A stretch of DNA of 6,410 nt from Pseudobutyrivibrio sp. (GTDB lineage: Bacteria; Bacillota_A; Clostridia; Lachnospirales; Lachnospiraceae): assembly GCA_024691465.1 (NCBI GenBank), contig JAILNO010000244.1:1-6410 (forward strand). The letters are read 5' to 3'. The position numbers were made by a program, and so were the translations under genes. Below the pieces are notes generated by a model, which made no database searches, was not told the origin of the DNA, and saw only the letters and a program-made list of their open reading frames with translations. Shown one piece after another: positions 1 through 5,978 of the stretch; within the stretch, counting starts at the first letter, position 1; each line of letters begins with the position of its first letter.

Positions 1-120
1 GTCACCATGTGGGAGTGCCGCAACTGTGGTCACATCGTAGTTGGTACAGAGGCACCTGATGTATGTCCAGTATGTAAGCATCCTAAGGCATTCTTCGAAG
101 TGCGCGAGGAGAACTACTAA
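1..120 (+). CDS. Rubrerythrin, C-terminal rubredoxin-like domain (5' partial)
   Basis: Frame 1 is open from the window edge to the TAA at 118-120 and gives 39 residues. They carry the rubredoxin-type iron site: Cys6-x2-Cys9 (WECRNCGH) and Cys22-x2-Cys25 (VCPVCKHPKAFFEV). The order, the Trp before the first Cys and the Phe-Phe-Glu-Val ending match the C-terminal domain of rubrerythrins. In those proteins it passes electrons to an N-terminal di-iron ferritin-like domain that reduces hydrogen peroxide in the cytoplasm of anaerobes. The ferritin-like domain, promoter and start lie outside the window, so a different rubredoxin-domain protein is not fully excluded. The gene converges on the Crp/Fnr regulator with only 44 bp between stop codons. 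The C-terminus appears intact. Confidence 0.9.
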   Translation, partial: VTMWECRNCGHIVVGTEAPDVCPVCKHPKAFFEVREENY

Positions 121-144
121 GATATAAAAGTATTGGACAAGTTC

Positions 145-166
145 AAGAGATGGTTACACCGCTCTT
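145..166 (+). terminator. Candidate weak terminator hairpin after rubrerythrin
   Basis: AAGAG (145-149) pairs with CTCTT (162-166), and TGGT (151-154) pairs with ACCG (158-161, one G-T wobble). A70-type single A at 150 is bulged and the loop is TAC. The stem is followed by AATTTA, a poor U-tract. It lies 25 nt after the rubrerythrin stop and overlaps the last two bases of the opposing regulator's stop codon. On the minus strand it has no T-run, so it would serve rubrerythrin if it works at all. The structure is visible in the sequence; the function is inferred. Confidence 0.35.
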
Positions 167-839
167 AATTTAGAAATGTATCGTCTATAATTCTAATAGT
201 GCGCCCATCGTAGTCGATGATTCCCTGGGATTTCATCCTGGAGAGCTCGCGGGATAGTGCGCTTCTATCTACATAGAGGTAGTCTGCGAACTCGGCGCGG
301 GAGAAAGGCAGGTTAAAGGTGCCGCTCTCATCGTGACCTAGAGTTTGCAGATATACCTTTATTTTATCTCGTAACTTTTTCTGACAGACTATGTGCATGC
401 GCTGATTCAAGAAGACCGTTCTCTTAGCGAAATCCCTCAGCAGATTAGCAGTCACCTGCGCCCGATATGGACAGTAATTGTTCTGGACCTGCAGCAGGTT
501 GGCGAAGTTCATGAAGACCACATCGCAATCCTCGATGGCTCGAATCATTACATTAATAGGCGCCTTAGCACCACAACTCTGGGCTGCGCCGAATACTTCC
601 CCTTCAGCGATGTGACGGATATTAATCTGATTGCCGTCCTCGTCGAAGAAGTTAATTTCAATCTTACCATCTAATACAATGCCCGCCGTGTCGGTGGAGT
701 CGCCTATCTCGGCAATAGTTTCCCCTTTATTAAATGCCTTCCTGTGAGCATTTAGGCACTTCAATACATTAGAATAATTCTCTTCGTCAATCATATCGAA
801 CAAGCTACATTGGCTTAATATCTGATTCATGTCTTTCAT
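165..839 (-). CDS. Crp/Fnr-family transcriptional regulator
   Basis: Cytoplasmic DNA-binding regulator of 224 residues from the ATG at 839 (233 from a TTG at 866). Numbered from the TTG, residues ~20-140 form the cyclic-nucleotide-type beta-barrel sensor domain (KGETIAEIGD, IVLDGKIEI, EGEVFGA). A long dimerisation helix follows at ~135-172. The winged helix-turn-helix is at ~188-218, with recognition helix VDRSALSREL, the form common in clostridial Crp/Fnr proteins. Aligned to E. coli CRP, Arg180 and Arg185 are kept (R201, R206) and Glu181 is replaced by Ser. The six Cys are scattered, with no FNR-like N-terminal iron-sulfur cluster motif, so the signal is unknown. Start choice: the TTG has the better Shine-Dalgarno (AAAGGA), but its codons would be read out of the operator palindrome. 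The ATG has a weaker GGATGG six bases upstream and a more family-like beginning (MKDMNQIL). It is divergent from the reductase operon, which it probably controls. Confidence 0.9.
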   Translation of the reverse strand: MKDMNQILSQCSLFDMIDEENYSNVLKCLNAHRKAFNKGETIAEIGDSTDTAGIVLDGKIEINFFDEDGNQINIRHIAEGEVFGAAQSCGAKAPINVMIRAIEDCDVVFMNFANLLQVQNNYCPYRAQVTANLLRDFAKRTVFLNQRMHIVCQKKLRDKIKVYLQTLGHDESGTFNLPFSRAEFADYLYVDRSALSRELSRMKSQGIIDYDGRTIRIIDDTFLN

Positions 840-852
840 AATTTTCCATCCA

Positions 853-868
853 TGTTGCCATGGCAACA
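853..868. promoter_or_regulatory. Perfect 16-bp palindrome, likely Crp/Fnr operator
   Basis: TGTTGCCATGGCAACA reads identically on both strands. TGTTG-N6-CAACA has the same half-site spacing as a Crp site (TGTGA-N6-TCACA), and it lies beside a Crp/Fnr-family gene. Its centre (860.5) is 41.5 bp before the plus-strand start predicted from TATAAT at 890-895, the classic class II activator position. On the minus strand it covers about +14 to +29 of the predicted regulator transcript, a position suited to autorepression. The palindrome is seen directly; binding by the neighbouring regulator is inferred. Confidence 0.7.
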
Positions 869-887
869 GATTTCCTTTCTTTTGGTT

Positions 888-916
888 ATTATAATAGCTT
901 CATACAACTAACACAA
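888..916 (-). promoter_or_regulatory. Promoter of the Crp/Fnr regulator
   Basis: On the minus strand, TTGTGT (911-916) is followed by a 17-bp spacer and a consensus TATAAT (888-893). The predicted start is near 881, giving a leader of about 42 nt to the ATG at 839. The -10 overlaps the plus-strand TATAAT used for the divergent operon, so the two promoters probably cannot be occupied at once. Confidence 0.65.
890..895 (+). promoter_or_regulatory. -10 element of the activator-dependent reductase operon promoter
   Basis: A consensus TATAAT sits on the plus strand with no recognisable -35 at 16-18 bp. The palindrome at 853-868 instead covers the -35 region, as in class II Crp/Fnr-activated promoters. 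The predicted start is near 902, leaving a leader of about 52 nt. An alternative is TTCATA (899-904), a 16-bp spacer and TATACA (921-926). That would start near 933 and place the palindrome about 72 bp upstream, close to a class I position. Confidence 0.5.
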
Positions 917-941
917 GTTATATACAACAAACCATAGAAAC

Positions 942-948
942 GGTGAGG
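942..948 (+). promoter_or_regulatory. Ribosome binding site of the reductase fusion
   Basis: GGTGAGG ends five bases before the ATG at 954, which fixes the start of the large fusion protein. The family-typical nucleotide-binding motif (GIDIGAS) begins at residue 5, which also supports this start. Confidence 0.75.
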
Positions 949-953
949 TAATT

Positions 954-3900
954 ATGAAGCAGATAGGAATCGACATAGGTGCATCCACAGTGAAGCTGGC
1001 GGTGTTGGATGGCGAGACAATTGTAAGGAAGCATTACGGCAAGATTTCGGAGGCCATAATAGAGGCCCTTAAGGAATCTGGAGTGGATAGAGCTGCAGTG
1101 GCCATCACAGGCCAGCAGGCTAAGGGACTTACCAGGGAACTGGCATATTACGAGGAGATTCCATGCCTGATAGATGGACTCAAGGCTGCAGGCATTACAC
1201 AAGGAAGCGTGATTGAAATAGGCGCTCAGAGTTCTAAGTTCGTGACAGGGCTAGATAGGAAGGCACCAGACTTCGCAGGCAACGAGCATTGCGCTGGGGG
1301 CACGGGTTCCTTTTTCGAAGATCAGATGAGCAGGCTGGGGCTTAACATAGAGGATTACTCTAAGCTTGTGCAGACTGCCACTTCCATTCCACGACTGTCA
1401 GGTAGGTGCAGCGTGTTTGCCAAGACGGATATCATCCACAGGCAGCAGGAGGGAGTGCAGATTCCAGACATACTCAAGGGTCTGTGCTACGCCATGGTGC
1501 GCAACTTCAAGGCTACTATTGTGAAGAATGCAGATGTGGCCAAGCCAGTATATCTGTGCGGCGGCGTGTCTAAGAATGCTGGAGTAGTGGAGGCAGTGAA
1601 GGAGCTTTTTGCGCTAGAGGATGATGAGCTGATTATTCATAAGGATGCCCTGGTATTCGGCGCCATGGGTGCAGCCCTTAGGGCCACTGAGGAGGTGGAT
1701 ATCAGTGAGCTTATGTCTGCAATCAAGGAGCTGAATGTGAATATCTACGAGCATTCCTTAGGCAGGCTGCCAGAGTCGGAGGATAACTATGTGACTGACC
1801 CTGAGAGGGAGCCTATGCCAGCTGGTGTCAAGCCATATCTGGGCATCGATATAGGTTCCACCAGCACTGACCTGGTTCTGGTGGGCCCTGAGGGACAGCT
1901 CTATGATTACCTGTATCTCAGGACTAAGGGTGACCCAGAGGCTGCTGTCAGGTCGGGACTTAAGACCTTCGGTAAAAGTTACGAAGGCTTGGAATTCGCT
2001 GCTGTGGGCGTGACTGGCTCAGGGCGAGAGAGGATAGGGCGACTGATTGGAGCTGACTGTATCAAGGATGAGATAACTGCCCAGGCTAAGTGCGCTACTT
2101 ATATAGCTGATGATGTGGATACTGTTTTTGAAATAGGCGGGCAGGATTCTAAATATATCTCCATTAGAGATGGTGCGGTAGTAGATTTTCAGATGAACAA
2201 GATATGTGCAGCAGGAACTGGTTCCTTCGTGGAGGAGCAAGCTGCCAGACTAGGTATTCCCCTTGATAAGTATGGGGATATGGCGCTCAGCGCTGAGCAT
2301 CCTATCGACCTGGGGGAGAGATGCACCGTATTCATCGAGACCTCCATATCATCAGCTATGAGTGATGGAGCTAAGAAGGAGGATATAGCGGCAGGCCTAT
2401 GTCATTCCATAATTAAGAATTATCTCCACAAGGTAGTGATGAACAAAGCTGTGGGAAGCAAGATACTCTTGCAGGGTGGCGTATGTTACAACCCTGGAAT
2501 CGTGGCGGCCTTCAAGGATAATTACGGAGATAGAGTGCAGGTCTCTCCATACTTCTCCATAAGTGGAGCGGTAGGTGCGGCACTGCTTGCCAAGGAGGAA
2601 AGAGTGGAAGGACCTAGTACTTTCCATGGATTCATAGAGGAGGACCACACAGGGGCTGAAGTACTTTCCGAGGAAGTGAAGAAGAATATTCAATTCTTTA
2701 ACAGACCTAAGGAAATATTCTTCAGTGGTTACGATGGTACGATTGATCCTAACAAGAAGACTGTGGGCGTGCCATATGTGTTGATGCTTCATAAATTTTT
2801 CCCTATGGCCAATGCATATTTCAAGAGCCTAGGATTCAATGTGGTGATTTCAGATGCCACCAATGAAGAGATAATTCTTAAGAGCCAGGAGAAGGCTCAG
2901 GGTGAGACCTGCTATCCAGTCAAGCTTATCTATGGCCACTTCCAGCAGTTGGTAGAGCGAGGGGTGGACTACATATTCATGCCTAAGGTTCATACTCTCA
3001 AGCACACCAGCAGTCAGCTGGACCACAACTATGCCTGTGCATACATGCAGGCTGCCCCTGAGATGGTGGCTAAGGCACTAGATCTAGAGAGTAAGGGAAT
3101 TACCCTGCTGAGCCCAGTGTTCGACCTGGACTTCGGCAAGCAAGCCATGGTCTCATCCATGATAGGTCTAGGCAAGATTATCAATCGTCCTAAACCACTG
3201 TGCATAAAAGCTCTGATGAGTGGAGCTCAGATGATTCGTAGATACGATACAGCTATAGAGGCTCAGGGTAAGGCATTGCTTGATGGCATCAAGCCTGATG
3301 ATAAGGTGCTGGTTATAATCACGAGGAATTATGGCATCAATGACGATGTGCTCAATATGAGAATCCCAGAGATATTACTGAAGAAGGGATATAAGGTAAT
3401 TACCCTGTCCCATCTGCCAGCTCATGACCTGGATGTATCTGCTGACCACCCTAATCTGTACTGGCCTTTTGGACAGCACATTATCTCGGGCGCGAAGATG
3501 ATTGCCAAGCATCCTAATCTATATGCAGTGTATCTGACCAACCACGGATGCGGCCCAGATACTATGATTTCACACCTGTTCAAGCAAGAGATGGGAGACA
3601 AGCCCTACCTGCAGATTGAGGTGGATGAGCATTTCTCTAAGGTGGGAGTAATCACTAGGATTGAGGCTTTCCTTAACAGCCTGAATTCGGTAAAAAGTTA
3701 CGCTGACCCTTCCCATGACATCAAGGACGTGGATACCGTATATACGAATATTGTTTCGTCGCCTTTTACAGATGAGGAACTATTCGTACCTGATTACGGA
3801 GTATATTCTGAGATGCTCAAGCTGTATCTTGAGGAGAATCACAATGGGGTGAGGCTCCTTAAGATACCTGATGTGGAAGAGATGGAGATAGGTCGCAGCG

Positions 3901-4745
3901 TCACGGAGACGAAGGAATATCTGCCATTTACAGCATATGCTGAGCAGGTGCTAGGACATGATGCTAAGGGTACATATATCATTCCTTCCACCAAGGGAGC
4001 CGAGGCAGATGGCCAATATCCTTATGCAATCAGCGCGGTGCTTAAGGCTAAGGGAATCCAGGGCAAGCATATATATGCGCCTGTTATTGAAGATATTCCT
4101 AAGATTGTTAAGGATGCGGATGGACTATTTAGGGCTATAGTTGCGGGCGATTTCATTAAGAATGGTTTGATTAAAGAGGAGTTTAATAGCATTCCTACCT
4201 GGGAGGAATTGGAGCAAGTTGCCAGGGGCAGTAAGGATGCCTGGGATGACAAGGGAGTCATAGGAGTCTTAGGTGAGCCTATGGTTGTGGCAAGGCTGGC
4301 AGACCCTAGGCTGGAGGAAATCAAGAAGGAGTTCAGAGTACTTCAGGCAGGCATGGCGGAGTACTTGCTATTCCTGTGGGTCAAGAATCACGGTAACACT
4401 TACGGAATCGGACAGATGAAGGCTCACTTGGATAGAATCAGGAATATCTTGGGCGAGGGCATCTACAGTGACATCGAGGCACTTCAGGAAGCGGCATCGG
4501 CTGGTGGACTGGGAGTCTTCGATGCAGGCAATGGAAGCTATCGCTTCGCCAAGGCAATACTCATGGGCAACATATGCGATGGCGTGATTCAGATGGCCCC
4601 TCGATATGAGAATATCTCTATGATTATGGAGAATTACAAGCTTAAGGACAGGTGCCAGGCTCCATACTACCTGCTTGCCATAGATGGAGATTTCGATGAG
4701 GCTTCTGCAAGGAAGCTGGGCAGCTTCCTGTACTATTGCAAGTAG
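954..4745 (+). CDS. Acyl-CoA dehydratase activase / HgdB-like reductase fusion protein
   Basis: A 1263-residue cytoplasmic iron-sulfur ATPase. Module 1 (~1-245) and module 2 (~294-548) are each BcrAD/BadFG-type ASKHA ATPase domains like HgdC. Nucleotide motifs are GIDIGAS (5-11) and GIDIGST (297-303), with CGGVSKN and QGGVCYN further on. Each module has the two cluster cysteines: C113 (CAGGTGSF) and C152 (GRCSVF), then C418 (CAAGTGSF) and C457 (ERCTVF). Both pairs are 39 residues apart, as in HgdC. A DUF2229-like region (~600-815) has C653 (ETCYPVKL) and C695 (YACAYMQ). The HgdB-like region contains C866 (NHGCGPD) and continues to a complete-looking end. Relatives use ATP to drive low-potential electrons into a dehydratase or reductase; here donor and acceptor are on one chain. 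Module 1 has GAQSSK (90-95) where module 2 has the canonical GGQDSK (395-400), so it may be catalytically weak. The substrate is unknown. At 1263 residues it is somewhat shorter than many such fusions. It is first in an operon with the cupin gene. Confidence 0.88.
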   Translation: MKQIGIDIGASTVKLAVLDGETIVRKHYGKISEAIIEALKESGVDRAAVAITGQQAKGLTRELAYYEEIPCLIDGLKAAGITQGSVIEIGAQSSKFVTGLDRKAPDFAGNEHCAGGTGSFFEDQMSRLGLNIEDYSKLVQTATSIPRLSGRCSVFAKTDIIHRQQEGVQIPDILKGLCYAMVRNFKATIVKNADVAKPVYLCGGVSKNAGVVEAVKELFALEDDELIIHKDALVFGAMGAALRATEEVDISELMSAIKELNVNIYEHSLGRLPESEDNYVTDPEREPMPAGVKPYLGIDIGSTSTDLVLVGPEGQLYDYLYLRTKGDPEAAVRSGLKTFGKSYEGLEFAAVGVTGSGRERIGRLIGADCIKDEITAQAKCATYIADDVDTVFEIGGQDSKYISIRDGAVVDFQMNKICAAGTGSFVEEQAARLGIPLDKYGDMALSAEHPIDLGERCTVFIETSISSAMSDGAKKEDIAAGLCHSIIKNYLHKVVMNKAVGSKILLQGGVCYNPGIVAAFKDNYGDRVQVSPYFSISGAVGAALLAKEERVEGPSTFHGFIEEDHTGAEVLSEEVKKNIQFFNRPKEIFFSGYDGTIDPNKKTVGVPYVLMLHKFFPMANAYFKSLGFNVVISDATNEEIILKSQEKAQGETCYPVKLIYGHFQQLVERGVDYIFMPKVHTLKHTSSQLDHNYACAYMQAAPEMVAKALDLESKGITLLSPVFDLDFGKQAMVSSMIGLGKIINRPKPLCIKALMSGAQMIRRYDTAIEAQGKALLDGIKPDDKVLVIITRNYGINDDVLNMRIPEILLKKGYKVITLSHLPAHDLDVSADHPNLYWPFGQHIISGAKMIAKHPNLYAVYLTNHGCGPDTMISHLFKQEMGDKPYLQIEVDEHFSKVGVITRIEAFLNSLNSVKSYADPSHDIKDVDTVYTNIVSSPFTDEELFVPDYGVYSEMLKLYLEENHNGVRLLKIPDVEEMEIGRSVTETKEYLPFTAYAEQVLGHDAKGTYIIPSTKGAEADGQYPYAISAVLKAKGIQGKHIYAPVIEDIPKIVKDADGLFRAIVAGDFIKNGLIKEEFNSIPTWEELEQVARGSKDAWDDKGVIGVLGEPMVVARLADPRLEEIKKEFRVLQAGMAEYLLFLWVKNHGNTYGIGQMKAHLDRIRNILGEGIYSDIEALQEAASAGGLGVFDAGNGSYRFAKAILMGNICDGVIQMAPRYENISMIMENYKLKDRCQAPYYLLAIDGDFDEASARKLGSFLYYCK

Positions 4746-4748
4746 CTT

Positions 4749-4757
4749 GGAGGTGAT
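4749..4757 (+). promoter_or_regulatory. Strong Shine-Dalgarno of the double-cupin gene
   Basis: GGAGGTGAT is an almost full complement of the 16S 3' end. It ends three bases before the ATG at 4761 and lies wholly within the 15-nt gap after the reductase stop. Neither a promoter nor a terminator fits in the gap, so the two genes should share a transcript. Confidence 0.85.
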
Positions 4758-4760
4758 TAG

Positions 4761-5414
4761 ATGAAAGAAATTACAGGATGTGTTTACCACATAGGAAGGG
4801 ATAATCCCGCTGTGCCAGGGTGCACCATATCTAAGGAGATTCATTCTGGAAGTAACGCTATTAGTTACTTTTCCCTAGCCGCCCATACGGACATCAGTGC
4901 TGAGATATATCCTTATCACAAGCTGATAATAGTGGCTCAGGGCCACCTGCAGGTATATACCCATGCAGGAGAAAGTTACGAATTAGCCGAAGGTGACGCA
5001 ATACTTACACCTACAGATGAGCCTGTGGGTATGAGAACAGAAATAGATACCGTATATACGGAGATTCAGATTAGGAGGACAGATGAAATGAATGAAGTAA
5101 TTAATGCTGGAGAGGTTTTTAAATTGGCAGAACTTGTGCCATATCAGGAGGGCAAAATCGTAAATATGGATATCGCCCATAATGAAAAGATGAAATTCGT
5201 AGTGATGTCCTTCGATGAAGGCACAGGCCTCTCTGAGCATGCAGCGCCTGGTGAAGCAATAATATTCGCTTTAGATGGAGAGGGCATCATCGGATACGAG
5301 GGGCAGGAACATCCTATTAAGGCAGGGGAGAATTTCGCCTTCGCCAAGGGTGGCGCCCACTATGTAAAAGCTAATCACAAATTTAAGATGGCACTGCTGC
5401 TTACACTTGAGTAG
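4761..5414 (+). CDS. Two-domain cupin protein
   Basis: A 217-residue soluble protein made of two cupin beta-barrels. The N-terminal barrel (~30-105) contains EIYPYHKLIIVAQG and YELAEGDAILTP; only H53 remains as an obvious metal ligand, so it may not bind metal. The C-terminal barrel (~113-217) contains SEHAAPGEAIIFALDGEG and IKAGENFAFAKGGAHYV. H160, E165 and H200 supply three of the four usual cupin metal ligands. There is no signal peptide or membrane segment. It follows the reductase fusion by 15 nt and is almost certainly co-transcribed, which suggests a small-molecule binding, sensing or enzymatic role linked to the reductase; its substrate is unknown. An AGGAGG encoded by the Arg105-Arg106 codons lies nine bases before the in-frame Met110, exactly between the two domains. 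The second cupin could therefore also be made alone. Confidence 0.85.
   Translation: MKEITGCVYHIGRDNPAVPGCTISKEIHSGSNAISYFSLAAHTDISAEIYPYHKLIIVAQGHLQVYTHAGESYELAEGDAILTPTDEPVGMRTEIDTVYTEIQIRRTDEMNEVINAGEVFKLAELVPYQEGKIVNMDIAHNEKMKFVVMSFDEGTGLSEHAAPGEAIIFALDGEGIIGYEGQEHPIKAGENFAFAKGGAHYVKANHKFKMALLLTLE
5073..5078 (+). promoter_or_regulatory. Possible internal ribosome site before the second cupin domain
   Basis: AGGAGG lies inside the double-cupin gene, nine bases before the in-frame ATG at 5088 (Met110). Initiation there would give a 108-residue single cupin. A nearer ATG at 5083 is out of frame. AGG and GAG codons are common in these genes and similar runs occur elsewhere (for example near 2377), so this may be coincidence. 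Confidence 0.3.
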
Positions 5415-5449
5415 TTGCAATTCCTGGGTCATATTTGGCAGGGCAGGGT

Positions 5450-5917
5450 CTAGTATGCTAGGTGAGCTACCTCATCAGCGTACTTAGACCAATCCTTGCG
5501 GATCTCGTCACTTTTTACCAATCTGAAGCCCTCATAGGTGAAGTTAGGAGTGGTTGCGCAGGAGACGAAGGTGAAGCCGTCAGCCTCGAGATTCTCAGCT
5601 GCGAAGATGGCACCCTTAGGGATAACCACCATGGCGCGCTGGCCAGCAGCCACATCATTGCCCAGGAGGAACTCCTCCTTGCCAGCCTCTGTTAGCATGG
5701 TTACCTTCATGCCGCAGCCCTCGTGATAATACCAGATCTCGTCGCAGTCTATCTGGTGCAGATGTGAGATCTCACCTACATCAAGCAGGAAATATATACT
5801 GCCCGCCATAGGACGTCCCTCAGCCTCAAATGGCGCTGTGTACACCTCTGCAAACCAGCCACCCTCTGGGTGCTGCTGTAATTCGTATTCTTTCTTTAAA
5901 ATATCTGTTCTAGTCAT
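5450..5917 (-). CDS. Cupin_5 / DUF985 family protein
   Basis: A 155-residue soluble single-domain cupin. Family landmarks are HPEGGWFAEVY (16-26), GSIYFLL (39-45), SHLHQIDCDEIWYYHEG (51-67), VVIPKGAIFAA (97-107) and CATTPNFTYEGF (120-131). They match the DUF985/cupin_5 family, whose structurally known relative is yeast YML079w. H52, H54 and E60 are candidate metal or ligand residues. The cellular role of the family is not established, and sugar-epimerase-like folds in the group do not prove that activity. The ATG at 5917 is preceded at seven bases by AGGGAG (5925-5930). The length is normal for the family and the ends look intact. The gene converges on the double-cupin gene with 35 bp between stops and no convincing terminator. 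Its promoter faces the inverted-repeat array. Confidence 0.88.
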   Translation of the reverse strand: MTRTDILKKEYELQQHPEGGWFAEVYTAPFEAEGRPMAGSIYFLLDVGEISHLHQIDCDEIWYYHEGCGMKVTMLTEAGKEEFLLGNDVAAGQRAMVVIPKGAIFAAENLEADGFTFVSCATTPNFTYEGFRLVKSDEIRKDWSKYADEVAHLAY

Positions 5918-5947
5918 ACTAAATCTCCCTGTGATTTTGATAGTAAT

Positions 5948-5953
5948 ATTATA
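5948..5953 (-). promoter_or_regulatory. -10 element of the cupin_5 gene
   Basis: The minus strand reads TATAAT here, 31 nt upstream of the cupin_5 start. No good -35 is found; the region 5970-5976 is only pyrimidine-rich. The first arm of the inverted-repeat array begins at 5979, where an upstream activator or operator would sit, so control by whatever binds the array is possible. Confidence 0.5.
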
Positions 5954-5978
5954 CAGAAAATAAGTTGGAAGAAAAGGA

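Noticed and set aside
128..135. AAGTATTG as an extra array arm after rubrerythrin
   Set aside because: It matches 7 of 8 bases but has no TAATACTT partner 30 bp downstream, so it is probably chance.
393..674. Plus-strand open frame of 93 codons
   Set aside because: It lies wholly antisense to the well-supported Crp/Fnr regulator, has no ribosome site and shows no recognisable motif.
814..862. An 18-codon upstream frame starting in the palindrome (MATWMENY...) as a leader peptide for the regulator
   Set aside because: It lacks its own well-spaced ribosome site and shows no attenuator-like content; it is probably a by-product of the overlapping ATGs.
854..867. GTTGCCATGGCAAC equals the eukaryotic RFX X-box
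   Set aside because: The match is coincidental; the setting is plainly bacterial and a Crp/Fnr operator explains the palindrome.
4022..4324. Minus-strand open frame of 100 codons and other open frames opposite the reductase (918-1202, 2019-2240, 2397-2792)
   Set aside because: They are complements of conserved coding sequence, with low-complexity composition and no independent start signals.
4368..4844. Minus-strand open frame of 158 codons across the reductase/cupin junction
   Set aside because: It is antisense to two strongly supported genes and their Shine-Dalgarno, and its sequence has no domain signature.
5415..5449. Bidirectional terminator between the convergent cupin genes
   Set aside because: Only four-bp stems such as CCTG/CAGG are found and there is no T-run on either strand.
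5462..5726. Two plus-strand open frames opposite cupin_5
   Set aside because: Both are shadows of the DUF985 gene, whose family motifs fix the coding strand.
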